The notes under the pieces were generated by a model, which worked only from the letters and a program-made list of their open reading frames with translations, did not search any database and was not told the DNA's origin. A program made the position numbers and the translations under genes. A DNA stretch of 64,000 nt from Siphonodentalium dalli (lineage: Eukaryota; Mollusca; Scaphopoda; Gadilida; Siphonodentaliidae). Each line of letters opens with the position of its first letter. The first letter of the stretch is position 1. Location of the stretch: positions 22,198,991 to 22,262,990 of the forward strand of contig CP136061.1 in NCBI GenBank assembly GCA_032622095.1. Reading direction: 5' to 3'. Shown in pieces: positions 10,111-21,362 of the stretch.

Positions 10111-10590
10111 TCTGAAGATTGATAACTTTCTCTCACACTAATCGATATGTATGATCCATAATACCAGTAATTTAAATATCTAAGACAAATTTGAATTGGA
10201 TGTTTGTTGTTCAATAAAATTGATGACCAGTCAATGATTGAGCTAACTGTACACTGATGCTGCCAGGCAGGCCTTTAGATTACCCCAAATTCACGGCGTT
10301 AAAATGTGCCCAAATAATATTGGTGGTATTCGAGACAATTGAACTGTCAAAGCTTGAGGAATAGTAAAATACTATTCTTCACAAATATTTAAGGGCATAA
10401 ATGGCAACTTCAACAAAATATTTGGTCATTGCACAATGATATAAAGTCATTTGTTTGTTTGATTCAGTACCTAGAACCCAGGAAATTGCTTCTTTTGAGC
10501 ATCTATTAAAAAAAATTCCCACGCCGATCCGAACTATGGTCGGCCCGCCGCGTCCGTATTCTTTCCTGATGTGCCCAAATTAGGCAAATC
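10111..10590. other. Unassigned stretch
   Basis: AT-rich spacer between the two repeat pairs; nothing recognised. Confidence 0.3.
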
Positions 10591-10597
10591 TAAAGGC

Positions 10598-10745
10598 CTG
10601 CTGCCAGGGGTCGGTGCCATTATCATTATGAGGACAAAGGTCCTACCCGCAGCACAGAGTGTCCAATCAGAACTTATTATGCATAAATTATTAACTTGTA
10701 TGGATACAGGAGCTGCCATGGGTCGGTGCCAATGTTATGAGAATA
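10598..10745. repeat. Second pair of the GGTCGGTGCCA repeat
   Basis: CTGCCAGGGGTCGGTGCCAT (10600) and CTGCCATGGGTCGGTGCCAA (about 10713) are copies of the units at 9928-10110 with the same spacing, so the pair was duplicated together. Confidence 0.6.
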
Positions 10746-10810
10746 TGTTAGTGCCTCATAAACAAAGCTGTGAATAATAAAAGATAAAAGATAATCATTG
10801 AAGAATCCAA

Positions 10811-11979
10811 TATGAACAAGCAGTCGCAGACGGCGGTATCCCCCACCGAAATGTGGAGTTGGGGAAGTGCATTCTCAACAAGCAGTCGCAGACGGCGGTA
10901 TCCCCCGCCGAAATGTGCAGTCGGGGAAGTGCATTCTCAATAATGTTTACATTCTCCACCGAAATGTGCAGTTGGGGAAGTGCATTCTCAACAAGAGGTG
11001 GGATTTTGTCAAAAAGCATGGCTTGCGAACTCATTTTAGGACTGACATTTGTGGAAATTGGCCATGTGACATCGTCCATTTGCACTAAAAATATGCACTA
11101 AAAATAATAAACAAAGTCCAATAACTCTGCTGAAAATATCCGGCCGGACCTGGTTTGCGAACTTGTTCTAGATACTGGTCATGTGAACTCATATACCAAA
11201 ACTCTTTGAAATCTGTTGACATTTGTGCAAATGAGCCCTGTGACGTCCATTTGCACACAAAAAAATAAACAAAGTCCAATAACTCTGCTGAAAATATCCG
11301 GCCGGACCTGGTTTGCGAACTCGTTCTAGATACTGGTCATGTGAACTCATATACCAAAAATCTTTGAAATCTGTTGACATTTGTGGAAATGAGTCCTGTG
11401 ACGTCGTCAATTTGCACACAAAAACATAAATAAAGTCCAATAACTCTGCTGAAAATATCCGGCCGGACCTGGTTTGCGAACTCGTTCTAGATACTGGTCA
11501 TGTGAACTCATATACCAAAATTCTTTGAAATCCGTTCACATTTGTGGAAATGAGCCCTGTGACGTCTATTTGCTATTTGGTTAAATTCGACAAAAATAAT
11601 AAACAAAGTCCAATAACTCCGGTAAAAATATCCGGCCGGACCTGGCTTGCAAACTCATTCTAGGTAATGGTCAGGTAAACTCATATACCAAATATCTTTG
11701 AAATCCGTTGAGATTTGTGGAAATGAGCCCTGTGACGTCGTCTATTTGCTATTTGGTAAATTCGACAAAAATAAACAAAGTCCAATAACTCCGGTAAAAA
11801 TAACTGGCCGGATCTGGCTTGCGAAATCATTCTAGGTAATGGTCAGGTGAACTCATATACCACAAATCTTTGAAATCCGTTGACACTTGTTCAAGTTATG
11901 ACTCTTACAAGTTCGGGACGGACGGCTCGATGGAACCCATTCCTATATCCCCCGCAAATTTTCAATTTGGCGGGGGATA
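10811..11979 (+). mobile_element. HINE/pearl-like element 1 with ~160-bp tandem core
   Basis: The 5' part carries three partial tandem copies of a ~62-67-bp unit with TATCCCCC(A/G)CCGAAATGTG and GGGGAAGTGCATTCTC (10811-10998). The core holds five to six ~160-170-bp monomers, each with AAAGTCCAATAACTC, ATATCCGGCCGGACCTGG, TTGCGAACTC and GAGCCCTGTGACGTC. The tail is TTACAAGTTCGGGACGGACG, AACCCATTCCTATA and a hairpin (11947-11978, arms ATCCCCC/GGGGGAT). Tandem-core elements of this build are known in bivalves as pearl or HINE (Helitron-related). Assignment is by architecture only. Confidence 0.65.
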
Positions 11980-12008
11980 ATAATATTTGCGTTCTCAGTA
12001 TGTGCTAA

Positions 12009-12796
12009 ACAAGAGGTGGGATTTTGTCTGGCTTGCGAACTCATGTTAGGTACTGGTCATGGGAATGAATATACAAATAAACAAAGTCCAATAACTCGGC
12101 TGAAAATATCCGGCCGGACCTGGTTTGCGAACTCGTTCTAGATACTGGTCATGTGAACTCATACACCAAAAAGTCTTGAAATCCATTGACATTTGTGGAA
12201 ATGAGCCCTGTGACGTCGTCCATTTGCACACAAAAAAATAAACAAAGTCCAATAACTCTGCTGAAAATATCCGGCTGGACCTGGTTTACGAACACGTTCT
12301 AGATACTGGTCATGTGAACTCATATACCAAAAATCTTTCAAATCCATTGACATTTGTGGAAATGAGCCCTGTGACGTCGTCTATTTGCTATTTGGTAAAT
12401 TCGACAAAAAGAATAAACAAAGTCCAATAACTCCGGTAAAAATATCCGGCCAGACCTGGCTTGCGAACTCATTCTAGGTAATGGTCAGGTGAACACATAT
12501 ACCAAATATCTTTGAAATCCGTTAAGATTTGTGGAAATGAGCCCTGTGACGTCGTCTATTTGCTATTTGGTAAATTCGACAAAAATAATAAACAAAGTCC
12601 AATAACTCCGGTAAAAATATCTGGCCAGACCTGGCTTGCGAACTCATTCTAGGTAATGGTCAGGTGAACTCATATACCACAAATCTTTTAAATCCGTTTA
12701 CATTTGTTCAAGTTATGACTCTAACAAATTCTGGACGGACGGACAAACGGAACCCATTACTATATCCCCCGCAAATTTTAAATTTGGCGGGGGATA
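12009..12796 (+). mobile_element. HINE/pearl-like element 2 with ~160-bp tandem core
   Basis: It begins AACAAGAGGTGGGATTTTGT like the end of the 5' part of element 1. It continues with four monomers of the same core (GTCCAATAACTC at about 12086, 12248, 12423, 12599) and ends with GACGGACGGAC, AACCCATTACTATA and the hairpin at 12763-12796. The two elements are in the same orientation, so the pair may come from local duplication. Confidence 0.65.
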
Positions 12797-12815
12797 ATAA
12801 CAGGTAAGTCAATAC

Positions 12816-13611
12816 TAGTGTTGAAACAACTAGGGTTTTTCGTAGACGACTAATCGACAGTCAAAAATCAAGATGAAGTCGACTAATCGACAACCCCCAT
12901 TCCCATGGAAAACTTCCAATTAACTACGTCATTATAGAGTACTATAAAATCACTGCGAGATAACTGCTGTTCCCATTTTTCATGGGTATTATGATCAGAA
13001 AACAGAAACCGGTGGCCGGTGCTACAACCCAATGGCCGGTGCTACTAAATTTGTATCCATCAAGCTAATTAATACTGGGTGTCTTAGCTAAGTTGGCTTC
13101 AATTGGTTCCCTAGTGTATAGGTTTCTTGTTTAACGTTGTATTATGACACATTCATCGTACCATATCCGGACAATTTGTCCATACTCATACCGAATTAAT
13201 TGCACAGATAATGACAGAGAATATGCAATAAACGTATTGGTATAATTATTGTATTCAATTAAACTGACATTACGCGACACAAATTGAAAGAACATCAAAG
13301 GATCCAAAGTGCGGTAGCTGATACAGCTATCTTTGATCAGCCATCGCGCAACGATGTTTATTTATTTGCGACATTGTCAATTTCATAACTGGTGTTTTTG
13401 TAAGTAATTCTATTAAATAACACGGCTTTTGTTTTAACTGTCCTTGCCATTGTTGGTATATCGTATTGTACTATTGTTCCTTTATTCGCAATATGTTTTA
13501 AAAACATAGTGCGTGCTAAATTTAATACACAAATGCAACAAATCGACTTGGGATTCTGGAGTCGACTTTTGGTGAACAATTCATCGACGTTGACTAATCG
13601 TTTCAACACTA
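12816..13611. mobile_element. hAT-type MITE with 8-bp target duplication
   Basis: Termini TAGTGTTGAAAC and GTTTCAACACTA are perfect inverted repeats. GTCAATAC is duplicated exactly at 12808-12815 and 13612-13619. An 8-bp duplication and this terminal type are diagnostic of hAT. Subterminal GACTAATCGAC and GTTGACTAATCG words repeat near both ends and may be transposase sites. The 796-bp body encodes nothing recognisable. Confidence 0.85.
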
Positions 13612-13619
13612 GTCAATAC

Positions 13620-14425
13620 ATCCAAATCCACCTATGTCCCATCGTCTTGCTCAATCATTCTTGACAATCTGAGTAGAGTCAGGGGAAACAGAGGTATTTT
13701 AACGTGGCCTTGGATTAGACTATTGAATGACCGCTCTTCTGATATTTTACTACACTCCATTTAAAAACTGGCTGTCATGGCGAAATTATTCCTTGTGCAG
13801 CGCCAATCTGACCCCTCGCTACTAAATCAGTCTGCCAATGTATGTCCAAAATGTTGGGGTTTTTTGTTGACAAATAAATATTGCCAATTCTATATTATAT
13901 GCAGACCATTATGCATACAAAAACATACAATTTTGAAAATAAATTATGATGGATTGTTTGTAGATTATGATGGGGACACTGGAGGAAATGCCTCCTTTGA
14001 TTCCATTTTTCCTCCCTCAGACCCCCACCTACGAAAAGGGGATAACCCGTTCTCGTGCTCTCCCCCACAACGCGTTCGGCTTCGGTCATCAATTCGCGAT
14101 GAATAGTCCATTCCCTTGCTTTATTTTTTAGCAATACAACACTGGTGACCTCATTACAATATAATTTCCTGTTGAGCATGTGCCATGCTGTGACGTCACA
14201 TGCTATGTCAATAATTTGAAGCACACACTGAATGAATTAGTACAGTCGCGTTCAGAACTGTCTTCAATAACGACCAATAGGCCTTTTCGTCTGTAGGGGA
14301 AAATATGGTAAAGTGTATTTCCAAATTGCACTTGTTTTTCTGCTCTGCGATTCGCCATTGTTATAGTGATTCTCGCATTACAAGTTACGGTGAATGCAAT
14401 GAAATATGCTTAGCTCCACTTTGAA
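13620..14425. other. Unassigned stretch
   Basis: Two overlapping 109-codon open frames on opposite strands (13777-14106, 13895-14224) show no domain and are regarded as chance. Confidence 0.35.
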
Positions 14426-15146
14426 CTTGGAGGTAGTGCTGGGCGGTTTCCCGATTAATCAACAATACCCGGTTAAAATTTCAATATCGTCAGTAATATC
14501 GTCTAAACTGAAATAATCGTAATATCGTCGGCAATCAGTGGGTGCCAGCCAATCATAGCGTGTACAAACAAATAATTTAACTCTAGCCTACATGTAAATC
14601 TAGTTATTTAAGTTTTTAAATCCCAGTGTAACATCCAGGTGTGCAATCAAAACACACAGAATAGAAAACAGAGTCAGATCGGGAGGGAGGCTCCGGGAGC
14701 ATTGGGCTTGAATCAAGTAAGTAAGGTCCACATTTTGTGCACATGCACATGCACCCAGAGAAGGATCCAGGGCTGTTTTGATACCTGTTACAGGTTTGGG
14801 CGCCCAAACTCTGGAGGCCCAAATGTCTCCAAATTCCAATTGGATAGTATTTATTAAATTTGGATTTTCCATATTTTCAAGGAATTATTCTATAATTCAA
14901 CAACATGTATAAATGCAAATCATAAGTCTGCAGATGATATAGTCTATTATATAGAGCCTTTATTTGCACCATCAAGTGTCCAGTACGGAATATTTTAACA
15001 TCCTAATTTATATAGGGACATCCTCAAATACAGAACAGGTGTCCCCAAAAAATCTCTGGATTCTTCCCTGCATGCACCATCAATCAAAATAATCAATGGG
15101 CGAATATACCACCCTCTTCTCGTCTATAAGAAACCACTCACTGCAA

Positions 15147-16463
15147 TAGTGCTGGGACGGTTGTCCGGATAACCGGTTACGGTTCGGTTACGCTTGTCAA
15201 CCGGTTGGAGGAGGCCACAACCGGATAACCGTAATATTGATAACGATCGTACTATCAACGTAGTACTCCGTGTAAATGTTGCCGAAATCATTTACGGAAG
15301 TTTAAGTAATGAGAGTAAGCCGCTTATAAGCGATTTGGACAGTTGATTTTGTATTCATATACCCCACAACACATGCCTGTTTGATCACTGGCAGCTTTTC
15401 TAGACATGAAACCAACAACTACACTCTGTGTCAGTCTGTGAATCACTTGTTAAACATTCAATGCCAATTTCCTTTGGCGGCAATACATGACGTTCCCGCT
15501 GCACGCGCACCGCGGCATACATCAAAGCAATCAAGTCTAAACTATTATATTACTACGTCATCAATAGTATGTCTGTTTTCTCGAAACTGCCCCTGTCATA
15601 ATGTCATTACCATTAGTTCATCTCAAAGCGATGACAGAAGACCTACAAAAACGAAAATCGAACGTTTGGGGACATATATAGTCCTAATTGAAGATGACGA
15701 AACAAAAAGAAGAAGAAATGGGCGGTATATATACAAGGCCTGCCGAACGCGATTCGTTTATTCTGGTTCAACATCCAATATGAAGTCGCACACCCAGAAA
15801 AAACACATAGGCCTACTGGGAGTGGGAACTCGGAGTATATCTAGTGCTGTATTCGATAACTTTATTTCCTAGACACTGGCTGGGGCTTGCGTAATGAATC
15901 ACGACGATTTAATTTTGTATGAATTTGTTTATTAAATAATTGAAGTAACATCGTGTAGCCACTGTGATTAATATATACCTGCCTATACCCAAACACTAGT
16001 AAACATTACTAAACAACAGTATACCTACCTTCAGTACCTTGTTTGGGCTAATCGTGCCCGGAATATAACACACGAGGGAGGAACTATATTTTCGTCGCTG
16101 AAGGTTTTGCAAGCAAGCGTTATTTATATATGCGGTGTGGAACTCCCGTAAACATTGATATACTAGCGCACCACTAATATATATTATATTTTAGTTTGTT
16201 TGAGCTCAAAACTGAATTAATTTATACACATTTACAACTATTTGATCGCCGTAGCGGGAAAGCATTGTACGACCGAGACATCGTTTGTGCTCGCGTGTAT
16301 ATCAACGTTTCCGGGATGCGTAATGAACACTTGTTTTGCCGATATAGTGACCAGTGTATTCAACCTCATACTTAGGGTAATGCTGGTCGCAGTTAACCGG
16401 TTAGGGTTCGGTTAATGCCCATGGTTAACCGGTTAGGAAAAAACCCCAACCGTCCCAGCACTA
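15147..16463. mobile_element. Nested hAT element with CACTGCAA duplication
   Basis: Perfect 17-bp inverted termini (TAGTGCTGGGACGGTTG) and an exact 8-bp duplication CACTGCAA (15139-15146, 16464-16471) define the ends. The subterminal regions repeat AACCGGTTA words on both sides. The copy sits inside the hAT at 14434-17085, so it inserted later. It keeps a relic of the N-terminal transposase exon (next entry) but lacks the catalytic and dimerisation regions. Confidence 0.85.
15620..15872 (+). pseudogene. BED-type zinc-finger relic of a hAT transposase
   Basis: The frame contains YIYKACRTRFVYSGSTSNMK followed by SHTQKKH. This matches the second half of a BED finger: a cysteine, an aromatic, ST-N-(M/L)-xxH and a final H. 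BED fingers bind DNA in hAT transposases and ZBED proteins. The expected CxxC is YxxC here, so one zinc ligand is lost and the finger is unlikely to fold. The frame stops at 15872. The upstream open part from 15381 shows no domain. Confidence 0.5.
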
Positions 16464-17093
16464 CACTGCAATTGGTTAAAACCAATTGTATAGAATTAGA
16501 GCTTCAAACCCTCCCAAAAATACATGGTGTCCTCCTTGCTTGGCCGAAATCCAAAGATTATGTACATTTGTACTACGTGTGTTTGGACTTTGCTAAAAGA
16601 CTGAACCTCATTGTCAAATTTGTCTTGCCGGTATTAATCCACATTTCCATTTGTCAAGCAACTCAATTAAGTGTCATCAGGAATAACATATATATATTTA
16701 CTCAACTTAGTTGAACATACCGAGTTAGAAAAGGATACTATAGTATAGAACACTTTTAGTTTTGGCATAGACGACATAATACTTTTACTAATTACCGGTA
16801 TAAACCAGAATTTGTCAAGTCACCGGAACAAAATTAACCGGATAGCGGAATTTAACCTGTGAATTTAATTTATCATTCCGAGGTTGTCACTGGTTGAGTG
16901 GTTGTGTGTGTTATTCCCGACGTCAACTTGTCAAAATTAATGCCAATGATGTGATTCTATCAAACAGTAAGAAATGGTTTTCAGTCTCTAGTATCTGTTT
17001 AAAAAAAAATGCGATTATATCGTTAACAGCGGTTTTAATTTCTAAAAATCGTGGTTTTTATTTTCGTTAATATCGTCCAGCCCTACTTGGAGG

Positions 17094-18430
17094 AAGTCTC
17101 GCAAAACAAATATTGAGTAGGCGGAACTATAAAAGCTTCCCAGTTGTTAAAAGACAAAAGGTGTATCCAATGGGAATTTGGGAAATCTCAGACAAATATG
17201 ACAGCAATTATTATCCATCAATCTAAATTTAATTAATAATCATCGCCATTCCATACATTGTCGCAATTTACAAGTATTCAATCAAGACTTTTACACCGCG
17301 TTCAAGTGTTTCCCACACGGTCATAATGTTACTCTGAGTCGGCACCTTTGATCTCTTTGTCAAACAACTACCGGCATACATCAAAGGCAGCGGACAACTG
17401 ACATCGACGGAAATACATTTGCGACAGTGTGTTTATATTTCTTTGATGTATTTGGCTTTGAAACTATACCGAGATAGGGAGTGCAATGAATGTATATAGG
17501 TCCATTACGGGAACAAACGCACAATATATATATATAAACATCGGAATCGGAAATCGTCCGATTGTGCCTCCAGTTAATGAGTTATCGGAAATCGGTTCTG
17601 ATGGGCTTTTTCATTATCGGAACATCACTAGCTGATTCCTATTTATATATCAGAATATCACTAGTGAGTCATAGAAAATACAAACCTGAAGAACGTTAGG
17701 ACAAATACCACAACATGGTGGTAGGTATAGGCTGCGCCAGATTTTGGAGCAGAATTGGCTCTGTTTCTTTGCTCTGCTCGTTCTTCCATTTTCAGCATTT
17801 AATTTGTAAACTTTCTTTTGTCAGTGACACTTGATTTATATAATTAATGCTTTTAATTTATTTTGTTATGTTTCCATTGCCCTGATTAATAATTTGATCT
17901 GATTCCGAATCTGAAACTATCTCGTTTGCTCACTGAGTCACTGTCACTGTCGCTAATCTCAGATTCCAGGATTTTTCTCTCAAGACGAGTGAAAACTGTC
18001 AAAGTTCACCTCGAAATTACTGCTCTAAATTCGATCATTAATACTGCAAAACGCTTTGGCTAAGACTACACATTTTTCATATAACACTGTATCCTCGCTG
18101 TATATATAAAAGTTGATAAGCCATAAAAATAAGGCCAAAAACGCTGGAGTTAAAATAAATAAAAACAACAAAACAAAACGAACCCGGAAATTGAAATATC
18201 AAGAGTTATGTGCTCTTGGCAAGAGGTGGATGTTTCACAGATCTGCACATCGATCATTACGCTACACACCGACTATCAAAGATTTTTTTTTTTTTTGCAT
18301 GGGTGGGTTTGGGGGGGGGGATAACCCCGGGATTGTCGGAAGGACCGATTGTTCCTCCCCTTAACCCCTCATGTATTTTGCCTTTAATTTAGAACAATTA
18401 AGAAAATAAATAATAAAAAAGTAGCAATTT
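17094..18430. other. Mostly unassigned; hAT-like end near 17535-17630
   Basis: Around 17535-17630 the sequence repeats ATCGGAA(A)TCG and ends CATTATCGGAACATCACTA, resembling the right end of a hAT element (TAGTGATGTTCCGATAATG on the other strand). No left end was found. Poly-T and poly-G runs lie at about 18284-18320. Confidence 0.35.
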
Positions 18431-18435
18431 TTGGT

Positions 18436-19194
18436 CTATCTTTTTCTTTTGGTCTTTTTCTTTTTGGGCCTCTTCGCTGGCGGTGGTGCAGACGAAGGGG
18501 CATCCGAGGGAGAGGCGTATCTTGAGCTGCTGGTGTCGGTCTTCTTGACTGGCTTCTCCATCCGGAACTGGATGTCCCCATCCACTAACCGGTATTCTAG
18601 GTTAGATGGGTCACCAGAGTCTGCTGCTGTATAGATTTCATCTTTTTCCAACAGTGCGCAGTCAGCCTTGGTCATGATGTATTTCTGTTGTTTGGCTGCC
18701 GCAGCGTGTACTCGGCTTTCCAAGGCTTCGTGTTTCAGCAGAATGAGTTCTTCTTTGTCTTCTTCGGTGTTGTTGTTGTTGTTGTTGCCAGTGGTAGAGC
18801 TGGGAGACACCGGGATGAGATGGAACTCCGGTGTCCGTGGTGGCAAGCTGTCCAACTCTACCTCGAAGCTGGCGGCAGGAACAGCAGGGGTGGTTTCCTG
18901 CTCCCTTTCTCCGCTCGCCTCGACGACGACAGCAGGGACCCCCGGCAGATCAACGGAGTCCCTGCTAGCTGGTGCGATGTCGCCTGTCTCCATGCAGGTC
19001 GGGTCGTCTGGGCGTCTCTCAGACAACTCCGACCTGCCGGCTGTGACACTAGACGTCGGCTGATCCACACGGGGAGGGGTGACTGGCAGATCAACAGTCA
19101 CCCCCTTCTTCTTCTTCCATTTCGCCCGTCTGGCGGCGTCCCTTCTTTTTCTGGTATGCGTCTTCTTCTTGGGAGGCCCCTTCCCACTCTTCAT
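18436..19194 (-). CDS. GC-rich ORF, lysine-rich N-terminus, unknown protein
   Basis: Not recognised with confidence. The 252-residue frame starts with a very basic stretch (KKKTHTRKRRDAARRAKWKK, about 9-28). A Pro/Ser/Thr/Glu-rich middle follows, then six Asn in a row (about 138-143), a helical Glu/Lys segment, and a basic C-terminus (KRPKKKKTKRKR) that could serve in nuclear localisation or nucleic-acid binding. It is markedly more GC-rich than its surroundings, suggesting selection or recent insertion. It lies in the same frame as the 82-codon frame upstream (19198-19446), separated only by a TGA and one codon. Short basic proteins of this sort often accompany mobile elements. No intron signal was confirmed. 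Confidence 0.4.
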   Translation of the reverse strand: MKSGKGPPKKKTHTRKRRDAARRAKWKKKKGVTVDLPVTPPRVDQPTSSVTAGRSELSERRPDDPTCMETGDIAPASRDSVDLPGVPAVVVEASGEREQETTPAVPAASFEVELDSLPPRTPEFHLIPVSPSSTTGNNNNNNTEEDKEELILLKHEALESRVHAAAAKQQKYIMTKADCALLEKDEIYTAADSGDPSNLEYRLVDGDIQFRMEKPVKKTDTSSSRYASPSDAPSSAPPPAKRPKKKKTKRKR

Positions 19195-19197
19195 GGA

Positions 19198-19446
19198 TCA
19201 GGAGGCAGTCTTGGAGTTGGTGTCCCGGGCCTGTGATCTCTGGATGCCAGCATCTTCAGTCCGGAACTCCAGGCAAAGGGTCAGGTATCCCCTGCTAGAC
19301 TGGAGACTCCAGTTAGCAATGTCCAATACCCGACTCCTTTGCACTGCGGCCAACACGGCGTCTGGGATTAAATCCATAAGCCTAATCCAAAACCGTCTCA
19401 CCGGCGTTAAGCACGGGGGCAGCTGCACCCGGAGGCGCGCCCACAC
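19198..19446 (-). pseudogene. Upstream part of the same frame, ended by TGA
   Basis: The 82 codons run without interruption into the TGA at 19198-19200, one codon before the ATG of the frame at 18436-19194. Together they would read 336 codons. The segment has an amphipathic stretch (FWIRLMDLIPDAVLAAVQRS) and then LDIANWSLQSSRGYLTLCLE, which looks like folded protein. There is no ATG at its start (first codon GTG), and another in-frame TGA lies two codons further upstream. The likeliest reading is a 5'-truncated pseudogene with one nonsense change; recoding is possible but unsupported. Confidence 0.4.
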
Positions 19447-19449
19447 GAC

Positions 19450-20400
19450 TCACCCGTGCTCAACGCTCTGACAAAAGAGGAACTAATAAGGTCGAAGCAA
19501 TCACGACCGTTTCGCTCCACTCCCTGCCAGAGATAAAAGAAATCGCATATGAAAAGTCATTTTATATCCGATTTCTATGGGTTCTATGCCTGTCGTGGTT
19601 TTTTTTTATTCTGTCAGCGCCATGTGTAACTTAAGTTGATGTGGTTATTGACTCATCATTGTCACAAGGCTCGTGGTGAGTGAGTTTATTCTGCCCAAGC
19701 CCCGGCATTTCACAGTAAAGGCTCACAGAAGCGCCTTATTTCCACGGTCCTGTGAGTATGTGAGTCGAATTTGACCAGGTAATTTTTGCCATTTTCTCGT
19801 GACTTCTTCGCAGTAGGGGTCATTAACGTGCGCACATTTTTGCACACACTACAGCTATTATCGTCGGCTCCCGATGACCCGATCCCACGGAATTCCTAGC
19901 ACAGCACTTGGCATCCCCATTGCACATGACAATACAAGAAAACCATAGTCAGTAATGGTAACTCCCTCAAGATTATATTATGAGGCATAATTATATAAAA
20001 TATATTGGTTTCACGAAGCACCACCACAGAATTCCGTTAAAACAATTAATCCTTCAAATTATTACAACAACGATGGCTTAATTATCACTGAATGTTTCTC
20101 ATTCATCACAACAGAAAGCCTCTAAATGCGGACCAAACATCTACTAATCGGATTAAATACACCCGATACTTCGCAATACGACCTTTAGTCACGGACAGTT
20201 TCAAATCCGAACTCACAAAACATACTTGTATGTTCCCACCTGTAAACAAACAGACAGCTTCCAAATAGTATGAAGCTCCAACTTCTTTAAATAAATTATA
20301 AAAATAACAAAACATATGCTTTTAAGTTTTTAATTACATGCGCCTCCACATAATCCTTAGCACATTGAGGGCGATGGAGGATCAAGTAGATGTCAAATAG
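19450..20400. other. Mostly unassigned; possible SINE-like stretch on minus
   Basis: On the minus strand about 19830-19770 reads GTGCGCACGTTAATGACCCC, a phrase similar to one in some molluscan SINE-like repeats. No promoter boxes or tail were confirmed. Confidence 0.25.
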
Positions 20401-20406
20401 ATATAG

Positions 20407-20586
20407 ATGTCTACATTCCTACTGATACATACTTCATTAGTAATGTTAGCTGTTATATTATGTCTTGTGGATTGTGTTCCCGCAATAAAATCTTCAAGAG
20501 TGGCCCAGCCATTGTTCAATCCTAAATTTCGAAAAGCAATTAACGCAAACTCCGGACAGAGTTGTCTCTCATCGCTCCGACATCTG
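20407..20586 (+). CDS. Candidate signal-peptide exon
   Basis: A 60-codon frame starts MSTFLLIHTSLVMLAVILCL followed by VDC. This gives a hydrophobic core of about 20 residues with a small-residue boundary, as in a secretory signal peptide. It ends exactly in phase 0 at CATCTG|GTAAGG, a good splice donor. The rest of the peptide (one Cys, several basic residues) matches nothing known to me. The start context is weak and no following exon was identified, so this could be chance in AT-rich DNA. Confidence 0.25.
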
Positions 20587-20716
20587 GTAAGGATTTCTGA
20601 CATTATCTTATATAGTTCTTATGTGTTAGGATTAGAGTTGTCTATGTGCCAATACCAAATGAATTACAATTATTGCAACTTTTGATGGTTAAAATAAGAT
20701 AATAGGTGACTAAATA

Positions 20717-20812
20717 TAGTTCCACCGATACGTAAAAATAGATGTATCGGTCCGCAAAGTACCTTCCTTCCGACAGTGATCTATCGCAGTGAACGGAGAG
20801 GGCGCTGCAAAT
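20717..20812 (-). mobile_element. SINE body fragment
   Basis: Read on the minus strand it gives GCAGCGCCCTCT, CACTGCGATAGATCACTG, GTACTTTGCGGACCGATACA and GGAACTATATTTA. The same series occurs on the plus strand at 47486-47575 behind a tRNA-like head. This copy lacks the head, as expected of a 5'-truncated SINE. Confidence 0.6.
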
Positions 20813-21154
20813 AATTTGCAATTAACGCTGTCATAAAAGTTACATACTGCAACAATGATACATCCGCGAAGATACATCCGCGAATACATACATCGTGCAG
20901 AAAGTCTAACCGGTACGTTATATAGTGAGTACATTTTAAATTACAATTACTGCTTAGCTCATATGGCATAGCCAGATATGCCTGGCAGTATACACCGTAC
21001 ATGGTGCTAAGAGAGGAGCGGAGGTAGGATATTTATCCAGGATGCTTTTCGATGTGTCTGAGATTATCTTGCTACTGAAATAATTTGCAGAGCATTTATC
21101 ATGGTATCATTGGCTGATTCGTGATGCCCATGGTACTGGGAATGCATACGGCGA

Positions 21155-21235
21155 TACAAAGACCGCATGTCGGATTCGAACCCCGACGGTGTCGAAGATG
21201 TGGACCAGAGCCCGGCCCACCGGCCCACTAACCTA
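21155..21235 (-). mobile_element. tRNA-derived SINE head
   Basis: The minus strand has a perfect B box GGTTCGAATCC (21172-21182) and, about 40 bases upstream, an A-box-like TAGTGGGCCGGTGGGCC. The cloverleaf cannot be completed with paired acceptor arms, so a functional tRNA gene is unlikely. A tRNA-derived SINE promoter is the better reading. Confidence 0.5.
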
Positions 21236-21362
21236 TGTATGCAATCAGGGCCCTATATAGAGATCTACTGTAAAATACAAATACGCTGATCTGTATATAT
21301 TTTAAAGCTTCTTTTAAGGAATTGGTTTGTTAAAAAGGCATAAAGCTTTAGTTTTTTCATGT

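Larger units (their letters stand above)
14434..17085. mobile_element. Outer hAT-type element with CTTGGAGG duplication
   Basis: It starts TAGTGCTGGGCG and ends CGTCCAGCCCTA, with CTTGGAGG duplicated exactly at 14426-14433 and 17086-17093. The left subterminal region (ATATCGTC, TAATATCG) and the right one (TTAATATCGTCCAG) share words. After removing the nested insertion at 15147-16463, about 1.3 kb remains. No transposase frame is visible, so it is non-autonomous or decayed. Confidence 0.8.

Noticed and set aside
21155-21235. Functional tRNA gene on the minus strand
   Set aside because: B box is perfect, but no paired acceptor stem or proper anticodon arm could be drawn; a SINE head fits better.
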